From: Xanthobacteraceae bacterium
GTDB taxonomy: Bacteria; Pseudomonadota; Alphaproteobacteria; Rhizobiales; Xanthobacteraceae
Reading direction: 5' to 3'
Assembly (NCBI GenBank): GCA_030037895.1
Contig: JASHPW010000114.1
Span: 1 to 64,000, forward strand
DNA: 64,000 nt
The notes below the pieces were generated by a model. The model did no database searches and was not told the DNA's origin. It was given only the letters and a program-made list of their open reading frames with translations. This document shows positions 8,016-16,129 of the stretch, one piece after another. How positions within the stretch are numbered: position 1 is the stretch's first letter; every line of letters starts with the position of its first letter. Position numbers and translations under genes: made by a program.

Positions 8016-9137
8016 GTGCGGCGCCGCCGCGCCGGGATAAAGATGGCGGCGGCGCTCGCGCTCGCCGCGCTCCTCGCCGCGGTCCCGCGGGCGGCGGCGG
8101 CGCAGAGCCCGCAACCGGCCGCCGAGCCCAAGCGGCCGCATGCGCGCAAAATCCATCGGCCGGTCGCCAAGCGGGCCACGGCACAAAACGCGGCGCCGGC
8201 GCCGAGCCATCCGGCGGCGCCGAGCGCTCCGGCACCGAGCGTTACGGCGCAGGGCAATGCAGCGGCGCCGGCCGCCGCGCAACGCCAACCCGACCTCGCC
8301 TATGGCGCCTTCCAGCGCGGCTATTTCCTGACGGCCTTCGCGCTGGCGACGAAGAGCGTCGAGGAAAAAAGCGACGTCAAGGCGATGACGCTTCTCGGCG
8401 AGCTTTACGCCGACGGCCTTGGCATTCCGCAGGACGACGGCAAGGCGGCCGAATGGTACAAGCTCGCCGCCGCCCGCGGCGACCCCGCGGCGATGTTCGC
8501 GCTGGCGATGTTCCGCCTGCAAGGCCGCGCCGGTCCGCGCGACCGCCAGGCGAGCGCCAAATGGCTCGCCGAAGCGGCCAAGCTCGGCCATCCCTTGGCC
8601 GCCTACGATCTGGCGCTCCTTTATATAGAGGGCCAATTGTTCCCGCAGGATTTCGGCCGCGCCGCCGAGCTTCTGCGCATCGCCGCGCAGGCCGGCAATC
8701 CGGAAGCCCAATACGCGCTCGCCACCCTCTACAAGGAGGGCCGCGGGGTCGCCAAGGATATGCGCGAAGCGGTGCGGCTGTGGGCCTTGGCCTCGCTCGC
8801 CGACAACACCGACGCGCAGGTCGAGTACGGCATCGCGCTCTACAACGGCGACGGCGTCGCCAAGAACGAACAGGCCGCGGCGGCGTGGTTCCGCAAGGCG
8901 GCGCTTCACGGCAGCGCCATCGCCCAGGACCGGCTGGCGCGCATCCTCGCCACCGGGCGCGGCGCGCCGGAAAATCCGGTTGAGGCCACCAAATGGCACC
9001 TCATCTCCAGGGCGCGCGGCGAGACCGATCTTATGCTCGACGATTACGTGAACAGTCTCGACGCCGCGACCCGCGCCGCCGGCGAGAAGGCGGCCAAGCC
9101 CTGGCTCGACGCGATCAAGAAGCCGCCGAAGTCGTGA
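8016..9137 (+). CDS. Secreted Sel1-repeat (SLR/TPR-like) protein
   Basis: This periplasmic protein is built of Sel1-like repeats, which are helical hairpins that scaffold protein contacts. The preferred start is GTG 8016, giving an RRRR n-region and the hydrophobic core ALALAALLAAV with a cleavage-like AAAAQ; ATG 8043 is the alternative. The track start (7623) runs back over the ThiE-like gene and a palindromic element. After an Ala/Pro linker come at least five repeats, for example A..LGELYADGLGIPQD, ALAMFRLQGRAGPRD, ALATLYKEGRGVAKD and YGIALYNGDGVAKN. Function is unknown. It is convergent with the lytic transglycosylase gene. Confidence 0.85.
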   Translation: MRRRRAGIKMAAALALAALLAAVPRAAAAQSPQPAAEPKRPHARKIHRPVAKRATAQNAAPAPSHPAAPSAPAPSVTAQGNAAAPAAAQRQPDLAYGAFQRGYFLTAFALATKSVEEKSDVKAMTLLGELYADGLGIPQDDGKAAEWYKLAAARGDPAAMFALAMFRLQGRAGPRDRQASAKWLAEAAKLGHPLAAYDLALLYIEGQLFPQDFGRAAELLRIAAQAGNPEAQYALATLYKEGRGVAKDMREAVRLWALASLADNTDAQVEYGIALYNGDGVAKNEQAAAAWFRKAALHGSAIAQDRLARILATGRGAPENPVEATKWHLISRARGETDLMLDDYVNSLDAATRAAGEKAAKPWLDAIKKPPKS

Positions 9138-9206
9138 GGCTCGATTCAGATCGACCACCGATGTCGCGAAGCGATTCGGTCGCGCACAGCAACTGCCCGC
9201 ACGCCG

Positions 9207-10559
9207 TCACGGCTGACGCAGGCGGTCGAGCACGCTGATCGAGGCGAAGCCGTCGGGGATTTGGCCGGTCGCGACCTGGAAATTGCGGACGGCGCCGCGG
9301 GTGCGCGGGCCGAGGAGGCCGTCGGGCTCCCCGACATCGTAGCCGCGGTGCGCCAGCAGCCGCTGCAGCTCATAGCGCTCGGCGACGGTGAGCGCGCGCT
9401 CCTCGCGCGGCCAGCCGTGCAGCAGCGGGCCGTCGCCGCGCAGCCGGTCGGCGAGGCGGCCGATGGCGAGCGCATAGGCTTCCGCCGGATTGTATTTCAT
9501 GATGACGCGGAAATTGCGCAGCATCAGGAAGGCGGGGCCGCGCGCTCCCGCGGGCAGGAAGAGATAAGCGCGATCGGAAGGCCGCGGAAACGGCTTGTCG
9601 GCGGCGCGCCGCACGCCGAGCGCCTGCCATTGCCGCACCGTCATCTGCCGCGCAGGGTCGGCGAGGAGATAATCGAACTTTTGCGGCAGCACGACCTCGT
9701 AGCCCCAGCTTTGGCCGCGCGCCCAGCCGTCCATTTTCAGATTGTTGGCGGTGGAGGCGAGCAGGTCGGCGACCGAGTCGACGACATCGCGCCGTCCGTC
9801 GCCGTCGAAATCGACCGCATAGCGCTTGAACGAGGTCGGCATGAATTGCGTCGGACCAAAGGCGCCGGCCCAGGAGCCGATCAAATGCTCGGGGGCGACA
9901 TCGCCGTGCTGCAAAATCTCGAGCGCGGACAGGAACTCCTCGCGGAAATAATCGCGGCGGCGGCCGACGCAGGCGAGCGTCGCCGTCGAGCGGACGACCG
10001 GGCGGTCGCCGCCCATGGTGCCGTAATTCGATTCGACGCCCCAGATCGCCGCGAGGATGTGGCGGTCGACGCCATAGGCGCGCTCGACCGCGGCGAACAG
10101 GGGCGCATAGTGCGTCAAGAGCTCGCGCCCGCGGGCGATGCGCTCGTCGCTCACCAGGAGGTCGAGATAGTCCCAGGTCGATTTGGTGAATTCCGGCTGC
10201 GCATCGAGCAAATCCATGATTCCCAAGTCCGGCGTCAGCCCGGCGGTGAAGCGCTCGAAATTCGCCCGCGTGACGCCGCGCCGCTCGGCTTGCGGCCACA
10301 ATGCGGCGAGGCAATCGCCGAACGCGGCGGCGGCGGCGCGGATCGCGTCGGCGGTCATCAATGGACTGCCCGAAGCGCCCGATTGCCCGCTCCATTCGCG
10401 GTCGCCGGTGTCTGGCGCGGGAACCGAGCCGGTCGCCGGCGGTTGAAACATCCGCATCAGCCAATTGTCGGGCTTGTCCTGTGCCCGCGCAGCGCCGGCA
10501 AGGCCGACGACGATGAGCGACGCCGCGGCAAGGCGAAGAATGGTCGGGGGATTTACCAT
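9207..10559 (-). CDS. Lytic murein transglycosylase, MltB type, with peptidoglycan-binding domain
   Basis: This enzyme cleaves the glycan strands of peptidoglycan non-hydrolytically in the periplasm. The 450-residue protein starts MVNPPTILRL with a signal peptide ending near GAARAQD; the track start adds 22 residues overlapping the divergent galU leader. The MltB catalytic domain shows ILAAIWGVESNYG (catalytic Glu), GSWAGAFGPTQFMPTSF and FDGDGRRDVVDSVADLLAS. The last ~60 residues form a PG_binding_1 domain (LQRLLAHRGYDVGEPDGLLGPRTRGAVRNFQ, quoted here only as the family pattern). Divergent from galU by about 100 bp. Confidence 0.95.
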   Translation of the reverse strand: MVNPPTILRLAAASLIVVGLAGAARAQDKPDNWLMRMFQPPATGSVPAPDTGDREWSGQSGASGSPLMTADAIRAAAAAFGDCLAALWPQAERRGVTRANFERFTAGLTPDLGIMDLLDAQPEFTKSTWDYLDLLVSDERIARGRELLTHYAPLFAAVERAYGVDRHILAAIWGVESNYGTMGGDRPVVRSTATLACVGRRRDYFREEFLSALEILQHGDVAPEHLIGSWAGAFGPTQFMPTSFKRYAVDFDGDGRRDVVDSVADLLASTANNLKMDGWARGQSWGYEVVLPQKFDYLLADPARQMTVRQWQALGVRRAADKPFPRPSDRAYLFLPAGARGPAFLMLRNFRVIMKYNPAEAYALAIGRLADRLRGDGPLLHGWPREERALTVAERYELQRLLAHRGYDVGEPDGLLGPRTRGAVRNFQVATGQIPDGFASISVLDRLRQP

Positions 10560-10657
10560 GGCGGACGGTCTCGACTGCCGCAGATCGCTATTGCGGCCTC
10601 GATCAGTAGTCGCATGAACGGGCACCTGCTATGCTGCCGCTTGCCCCAGGGCACTGC

Positions 10658-11551
10658 ATGAAACTGGTCCGCAAAGCTGTCTTTCCCGTGGCTGGGCTCG
10701 GCACCCGGTTCCTGCCGGCGACCAAGGCCATGCCGAAGGAGATGCTGCCGGTCGTCGACCGGCCGCTCATTCAGCACGTGGTCGACGAGGCGCGCCAGGC
10801 CGGAATCGAGCATTTCATCTTTGTCACCGGCCGCAACAAGAGCGTCATCGAGGACCATTTCGACCGCCAGTTCGAGCTGGAAATGACGCTGCTGGAGCGC
10901 CAGAAGCACGAAGCGCTCGATTTCCTCAACGAGGATCTGCCGGAGCCGGGGTCGACCAGTTTTACCCGCCAGCAGGAGCCGCTCGGGCTCGGCCATGCGG
11001 TGTGGTGTGCGCGCGAGCTTATCGGCCGCGAGCCGTTCGCGCTCCTGTTGCCGGACGTTCTCGTCCAACACGAGCGCGGCTGTCTCGCGCAGATGATCGA
11101 TGCCGCGCGCGACGTCGGCGGCGGGGCCAACATCGTGGCCGTCGAGGAAGTGCCGCGCGAGCGCGTGAATCAATACGGCGTCGTCGGGGTGGGCGCCGCC
11201 AAGGGCCGGATGTTCGCGATCACCAGCATGGTGGAGAAACCCGCGCGCGAGCGCGCGCCGTCGAATCTCATCCTCACCGGCCGCTACATCCTGCAGCCGG
11301 AAATCCTCGGGATTTTGGCGACGCAAGAGCGCGGCGCCGGCGGCGAGATTCAGCTGACCGACGCCATGATCGAGCTATCCCGCACCCAGCCGTTCTACGG
11401 CTTGAAGTTCGACGGCCGCAGCTTCGATTGCGGCTCGAAGATCGGCTTTCTCGCCGCCAACGTCTCCTACGCGCTGGCGCGTGACGACATCGCGCCTGGC
11501 TTTCGCGCCGAGATCAAGAAAATCCTCGCCGAGATCAACGGCGGCTCATGA
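10658..11551 (+). CDS. galU: UTP-glucose-1-phosphate uridylyltransferase
   Basis: This enzyme makes UDP-glucose from UTP and glucose-1-phosphate for exopolysaccharide, LPS and glucan synthesis. The 297-residue protein begins [20 protein letters not shown], the GxGTRxLP nucleotidyltransferase signature, followed by [17 protein letters not shown]. Further family blocks are [18 protein letters not shown] and the C-terminal [21 protein letters not shown] 10658 fits the family better than the track ATG 10631, which adds nine residues. It is convergent with the beta-barrel gene 30 bp downstream. Confidence 0.97.
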   Translation: MKLVRKAVFPVAGLGTRFLPATKAMPKEMLPVVDRPLIQHVVDEARQAGIEHFIFVTGRNKSVIEDHFDRQFELEMTLLERQKHEALDFLNEDLPEPGSTSFTRQQEPLGLGHAVWCARELIGREPFALLLPDVLVQHERGCLAQMIDAARDVGGGANIVAVEEVPRERVNQYGVVGVGAAKGRMFAITSMVEKPARERAPSNLILTGRYILQPEILGILATQERGAGGEIQLTDAMIELSRTQPFYGLKFDGRSFDCGSKIGFLAANVSYALARDDIAPGFRAEIKKILAEINGGS

Positions 11552-11581
11552 CGTTAGGAATATGACGGTCATTATCACGCC

Positions 11582-13504
11582 TCAGCGCTGCAGATGCAGG
11601 CCGAGGAGGAACGAGGTCCCGGTGTAGGCGAGGCCGGGCGTGGTGGAAAGTTGCCAGTCCTGCCGCACTTCGCCTCTGACTTGCACCTCGCGCGTCAGTT
11701 TGTAGGTGAGCCCGGCGGACAGGAAATAGCGGGTGTCCTGGAGGGTGGAGCCGACATAATCGTCGGTGCCGTAGCCGGCTTTCAGCGTGCCGATGAGCCG
11801 GAGCAGGAAGGCGTGGTCGACCTGCAGATTGAGATCGCGACTGAATTCGCCCGAGGCGCCATCGACGATCGTTTCGTAGACCTGTGAAGCGGCGGAGAGC
11901 TTGGCGCTCGTCAACGCGGTCGCCTGCCAGATCAGCGAGCCGTCGGCGATAAGTCCGCTGATGTCCGGCAGCGTCGGGTCCTTGTAGGAGCGCTCGACGT
12001 AGCCGCCGGCCACCTCTCCGGTGAGCGAGCCGAACAGGTCGACGTCGGCGCCCGCTTTCGCGGTGGTGCCCACCGAGTCGCGCTGCAACCCGTTGCGATC
12101 GAATGCCTCGCCGTGGATGCGCTCGTCCTCCTGCACCTCGACGAACGGCTTCAATCCGGGATCGAGATCGTAGGCGAGACGCAGGATGCCGGTGTATTGG
12201 TCGAAGTTGCGGTCGGCGTTGCTTGACTCTTCGCCATTGGTCAAGAGCGAGTCGTCGTAGACGGCGCTGTCGAATGTGCCTTTGACCGTCACCGAAAACC
12301 GGTTGAACGTCTGGATCACGCCGAGCGTGCCGCCGAGGTCGGTGTCGATCGGCAGCCTGGCGAGCTGGGCTTGCAGGTTCGGGCTCCCCGGATTGTCGGT
12401 CGTGAGCAGGAAGCGGCTCTCGACAATGATCTGGGTATCGCGCGCGACGTCGATGCGGCCGTCAATCTTGGAATTGAAATAGGGGACGTTGAGCGAGGGG
12501 ACGAGATTGTCGCCGTACTCGGTGTAGGAGCCGCTGATGTCGGCGGTGAGCGAATGGCGATCCCAATCGGAGCGGACTTGCAGTTCCGGCGTCTCGACCA
12601 AAAAGGGCGCGCCGGAAGCGCCGTTCGCACGTTCGGGATTGGTATTGTATCCGCCCGACACATCGAGCGACGGCAGCAGGAGGAACGAGCCGGCGCGAAT
12701 GCCGAGCGCCGCATAAGGATCGCCCGCGGCGATCGGCAATGGCCGTGGCGGCAGCATTCCCAGCGGAACGGTGTTGGGCGGTGGTTCGGTCGGCGGCGGC
12801 GTGTTCGCCCAGTAGTCGAAATATTCCGGCGGCGGAACGGGCACGACGGCGCCGGGCCGATTGGCGGCCGCCACGGGATGCACCTCCGGCGGCGGATTGC
12901 TCAGCGGCGGCGGCTCCGGCGGCGGCGGCACGACCGCGCCGGGCCGCGCCGCGGCCTTCTTCGGGTGGATCTCCGACGGCGGCGGCTTTTTGCCGGCGGG
13001 AGGCTCGGGCGGCGCGGCGGGCTCGGGCGGCGTCAACGTCGGCACCGGCTCGAATACTGTTTCCGGGGGCGCGACTTCGCTCTCTGGCAGAGGGGTCTGC
13101 GCCAGCCTTTTGCGCCGCGGCCGATTGCTGGAATCAAAGCCCGTGTCGCCGGCGCCGAAGCCAGTCGGACTGCCATAGATCGGCGTCGCGCCGATGCGGG
13201 ACGGTTCCGTGAACTTGCCGGGCGGCGGCGCTTCGCTTGCCGGCGGCGTCTTTTCGCCCGGACGATGAAAGCGCGGCGGCGTGGTCGGGTTGCCTTCGAG
13301 CGACGGCTGCAGCAGGTCGGTGCCGACAGCGGTCGCCGGCATCTGCGCCACACTCGTCACCGGCAAAAGCGCGACCGCCGCGGCAACCGCGAAGCCGCTG
13401 GCGCTGCGCACGCATCGGCCGCGGGTCAACGGCGCCCTCCTCGCGATCGAGGCGCGCACCGTCCCGCCGTCCGCGTCACCTCGGGAGTCGCCAAGGCCAA
13501 CCAC
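11582..13504 (-). CDS. Outer membrane beta-barrel protein with proline-rich N-terminal region (BBP2_2-like)
   Basis: This is a predicted outer-membrane protein of up to 640 residues. A signal peptide ending SVAQ is followed by about 180 residues very rich in Pro, including two copies of an RPGAVVP motif. From about residue 270 there are alternating amphipathic strands (SLDVSGGYNTNPER, LTADISGSYTEY, FSVTVKGTFDSAVYDDS) ending in a C-terminal strand with aromatic residues. This pattern fits the putative beta-barrel porin 2 family, seen beside exopolysaccharide loci. Convergence with galU is compatible with an envelope polysaccharide role, but that is inference. The exact start is uncertain; an in-frame GTG before RSASGFAVAAAV would give a cleaner signal peptide. 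Confidence 0.8.
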   Translation of the reverse strand: MVGLGDSRGDADGGTVRASIARRAPLTRGRCVRSASGFAVAAAVALLPVTSVAQMPATAVGTDLLQPSLEGNPTTPPRFHRPGEKTPPASEAPPPGKFTEPSRIGATPIYGSPTGFGAGDTGFDSSNRPRRKRLAQTPLPESEVAPPETVFEPVPTLTPPEPAAPPEPPAGKKPPPSEIHPKKAAARPGAVVPPPPEPPPLSNPPPEVHPVAAANRPGAVVPVPPPEYFDYWANTPPPTEPPPNTVPLGMLPPRPLPIAAGDPYAALGIRAGSFLLLPSLDVSGGYNTNPERANGASGAPFLVETPELQVRSDWDRHSLTADISGSYTEYGDNLVPSLNVPYFNSKIDGRIDVARDTQIIVESRFLLTTDNPGSPNLQAQLARLPIDTDLGGTLGVIQTFNRFSVTVKGTFDSAVYDDSLLTNGEESSNADRNFDQYTGILRLAYDLDPGLKPFVEVQEDERIHGEAFDRNGLQRDSVGTTAKAGADVDLFGSLTGEVAGGYVERSYKDPTLPDISGLIADGSLIWQATALTSAKLSAASQVYETIVDGASGEFSRDLNLQVDHAFLLRLIGTLKAGYGTDDYVGSTLQDTRYFLSAGLTYKLTREVQVRGEVRQDWQLSTTPGLAYTGTSFLLGLHLQR

Positions 13505-13663
13505 CGTCTAGGAGCTGCGCCGACGCCGCCGACGCCCCGGTACAGCAGCCGCGCGACGACCCGCACGGGCCGCCGAGCGGCACCCGATCGTTAACGGAGT
13601 TAGAACGGATATGGTTAACGGCAGGTTGATCGCGGCCGCGCCGTGCTCATCACCGCGCGGCGA

Positions 13664-14860
13664 TCACACCCAGCCTTTCAGCTCGCGCATGGCGAGCCGC
13701 CTGATCAACAGCATGCCGGCCTCGCTGTCGTTGAGGCACGGTATGGCGGCGAAATTCTGCCCGCCGTGGCGCTTGAACACGCGCGCGTTCTCGACCGCGA
13801 TCTCCTCCAGCGTCTCCAGGCAATCGGCGGCAAAGCCCGGCGTGATCACGACGAGGTTCTTCACGCCCTTCTTGGCGAGCGCCTTCACGGTCTTGATCGT
13901 GTAGGGCTTGAGCCATTCCCCGCGGCCGAAGCGCGATTGGAACGTCAGCATCAGCTTCCCTTCATCGAAGCCGAGCCGCTCGCGCAACAGCTCCGTGGTG
14001 CGCACGCATTGGCTGTCGTAGGGATCGCCCTTGAGCACGTACTCCTTGGGCATGCCGTGATAGGAGGCAAGGATCACCTCGGGCGCGAATGGCAACGCCT
14101 TGAGCCCGGCCTCAAGCGAGGACGCCAGCGCCTCGATGTAATACGGATCGTCATAATAAGCGGGCAGCACGCGCAGCGCCGGCTGCCGGCGCAGCCGCAT
14201 CAGCAAGCGGAACACCTCGTCGCACACCGTCGCGGTCGTCGCCGCCGCATATTGCGGATAGAGCGGCATGATCAGAATGCGCTCGCAGCCGCGCGCCAGC
14301 AGCGCCTCGAGCCGCGAGGCGATCGAAGGAGTGGCGTAGCGCATCGCCCAGTCGACGACGACGTGCTTGCCGAGCGGTTCGAGAATGCCGGCGAGCTTTT
14401 CCGCCTGCGCACGCGTGATGGTCTTGAACGGCGATTCGTCCTTCTCCCGGTTCCAGATTTTTTTGTAGTCGCGTGCGCGGCGCCGCGACCGCAACGGCAG
14501 GATGATGCCGTTGAGCACCATTCTCCAAAGCAGGGTGTCCTTCTCGATCACGCGCGGATCGCTGAGGAACTCTCGCAGATAGCGGCGAAGAGCAGGCGGA
14601 TTGGCGGCGTCCGGCGTGCCGAGATTGACGAGGAGCACGCCGATTTTGGCGGCGGCCGGCGCCGCTTCGCCCGTCAGCGCTGCATCTGCCGCCGGCTTGT
14701 CCACGGGCGCACCTTCGGCGATGGCGGGAGCCGTTACTATCGGCACGTTCTCCGCCGCGGCTGTCGCGGCGTTTTCCGCTCCGCGGCTCACGGCAGGCGG
14801 AGCCGGCGGCTCCCCGATCGGCTCACTCGCGTTGCCCGGCGTGGACGGCGTGTCGGTCAT
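13664..14860 (-). CDS. hemH: Ferrochelatase with Ala/Pro-rich N-terminal extension
   Basis: This enzyme inserts Fe2+ into protoporphyrin IX, the last step of protoheme synthesis. From ATG 14860 (MTDTPSTPGNAS) the protein has 398 residues. The first ~70 are low-complexity Ala/Pro/Glu, followed by the ferrochelatase core beginning KIGVLLVNLGTPDA. Further blocks are FLSDPRVI, the metal-site motif ILASYHGMPKEYV with its His, GDPYDSQC, FQSRFGRGEWLKP and VITPGFAADCLETLEEI (catalytic Glu). The track start at 15079 is rejected because it overlaps the divergent small secreted gene. Core length is normal; the extension is unusual. Confidence 0.95.
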   Translation of the reverse strand: MTDTPSTPGNASEPIGEPPAPPAVSRGAENAATAAAENVPIVTAPAIAEGAPVDKPAADAALTGEAAPAAAKIGVLLVNLGTPDAANPPALRRYLREFLSDPRVIEKDTLLWRMVLNGIILPLRSRRRARDYKKIWNREKDESPFKTITRAQAEKLAGILEPLGKHVVVDWAMRYATPSIASRLEALLARGCERILIMPLYPQYAAATTATVCDEVFRLLMRLRRQPALRVLPAYYDDPYYIEALASSLEAGLKALPFAPEVILASYHGMPKEYVLKGDPYDSQCVRTTELLRERLGFDEGKLMLTFQSRFGRGEWLKPYTIKTVKALAKKGVKNLVVITPGFAADCLETLEEIAVENARVFKRHGGQNFAAIPCLNDSEAGMLLIRRLAMRELKGWV

Positions 14861-15033
14861 TGTCTGAATATACGCGATTGCGGGTCGTATTGCATGCATG
14901 CAAATGCTGCGGCCATGCGCCGATCGCAAGGGAACAGGAGACGGTGGCAAATCGACGGCCAGTCTCAATATGGCCCCATTCGCTGCATTGAGATGGGCGC
15001 GACACGTCGCCTTTTCAGTCAAAAGGAACAACC

Positions 15034-15270
15034 ATGGTTCGCAGTTTTTGCCTCGTGATTTCCCTGCTCGCGGTCTCAAGCGTCGCCTGGGCCGACAACA
15101 ATCAGTTCCGGCCGCACGGCACGGCCGAGGAAAGAGCCTGCCGAGGCGACGCGCATCGTTTCTGCAGGGACGAGATTCCGGACCAATTTCGCGTGGCGTC
15201 TTGCCTGCAGATCCATCGCGACCATATCAGTCGTGCCTGCCGTTCGGTGCTGGAAGGTCACGGCATGTGA
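15034..15270 (+). CDS. Small secreted cysteine-rich protein
   Basis: This 78-residue protein has a signal peptide (MVRSFCLVISLLAVSSVAWA) and a mature part with four cysteines in the order ACRGDAHRFC...SCLQ...RACRSVL. The spacing C-x8-C, C, C with HRFC and CLxxH is reminiscent of the Cys-rich (GLG1-type) repeat found in many small rhizobial exported proteins. Two disulphides in the periplasm are likely. AAAAGGAAC lies upstream of ATG 15034. Function unknown. Confidence 0.8.
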   Translation: MVRSFCLVISLLAVSSVAWADNNQFRPHGTAEERACRGDAHRFCRDEIPDQFRVASCLQIHRDHISRACRSVLEGHGM

Positions 15271-15426
15271 GCCTGGCCAAGCCGCGGCGGCCGTTCAAGA
15301 ACAGGTACTGATCGAAATCCGCCACGACCGGGTGCGGGTCGGCGTTGCTGAGCCATGCCCGGGCGGGTTCGCGGCTTGCCGCCGAGATGTTATGATCCAC
15401 GTCGTGGAGACAGCCGAGAGAATCCG

Positions 15427-16014
15427 ATGGCTGAGCCCAAGCTGCATCGCATGAGCGAAGACGAGTTCTTCGCCTGGCAGGAAAAGCAGGATCGCCTTTA
15501 CGAACTCGTCAACGGCCTTCCGGTCCTGCCGCTGAAGATGATGACCGGCGCTTCGCAGGCGCATGATCGCGCGGTGGTGAACATTATTCGCTCGCTCGGC
15601 AATCAGCTCCGTGGCGGGCCGTGCCGGCCGACGACCGATGATCTCGCCGTGCGTATTCCCGCCGGCAACGTTCGCCGTCCCGACGTGACCGTCGAGTGCG
15701 GTCAGGCCGGGAGGCGCGACATGGCCGTGCGCGACCCGCGCGTCGTCATCGAGGTGCTCTCGCCGAGCACGATGAGCTTCGATCGATTCAAGAAGGTTGT
15801 CGAGCACCAAACGGTCGGCACGCTTACTCATATCCTTCTGATCGATACGGAAGTGCCGCGCGTCGACGTTCTGTCCCGCTCGGGGACCGAGACGTGGACC
15901 AGCACGCGCTACGAAGGCCTCGATGCCAAGGTCGATTTGTCCGCGATCAATGCCTCGCTCGACCTCGCCGAGGTTTTCGAAGGAATAGAGTTTGGCGAAG
16001 CTTCAAGAGCATGA
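15427..16014 (+). CDS. Uma2 family (DUF820) putative restriction endonuclease-like protein
   Basis: This 195-residue protein has the PD-(D/E)XK-like Uma2 fold. Visible parts are the N-terminal helix YELVNGLPVLPLKMM, the catalytic-type pair RRPDVTVEC and RVVIEVLSPSTMSFDRFKK, and a C-terminal strand region. Family members are often multicopy and their role is not settled. ATG 15427 (MAEPKLHRMSEDEFFAWQE) is chosen over the track start, which adds 24 residues. The last codons and the TGA stop lie inside a dispersed intergenic repeat that begins GAGCATGATCCGG, so the C-terminus may have been reset by repeat insertion. Confidence 0.88.
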   Translation: MAEPKLHRMSEDEFFAWQEKQDRLYELVNGLPVLPLKMMTGASQAHDRAVVNIIRSLGNQLRGGPCRPTTDDLAVRIPAGNVRRPDVTVECGQAGRRDMAVRDPRVVIEVLSPSTMSFDRFKKVVEHQTVGTLTHILLIDTEVPRVDVLSRSGTETWTSTRYEGLDAKVDLSAINASLDLAEVFEGIEFGEASRA

Positions 16015-16128
16015 TCCGGACAAGCCTGCCCCGGACGTGATCCGGAGTGGAAACCGGTCTTCCGAAAAGATCGTACGCCAAGAAGCTGGAGCACGACCCG
16101 ATTCAATGTGATCGGATTGCGCTCCAGC
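16006..16128. repeat. Dispersed palindromic repeat, copy 1 (variant)
   Basis: The segment runs from GAGCATGATCCGG through GTGGAAACCGGTCTTCCG and AAGATCGTACGCC to TCGGATTGCGCTCCAG. The GGAAACCGGTNTTCCG core recurs, with changes, at about 31076-31175, 37787-37880 and 59811-59907. It fills the gap between the convergent Uma2 and indolepyruvate oxidoreductase genes and contains the Uma2 stop codon. Confidence 0.65.
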
Positions 16129-16129
16129 C

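Noticed and set aside
13580-13625. CtrA-like TTAAC motifs
   Set aside because: Two TTAAC half sites are present but the spacing is not seven bases, and no gene start lies suitably downstream.
13643-15058. 471-aa plus-strand ORF
   Set aside because: Antisense to ferrochelatase; no recognisable family.
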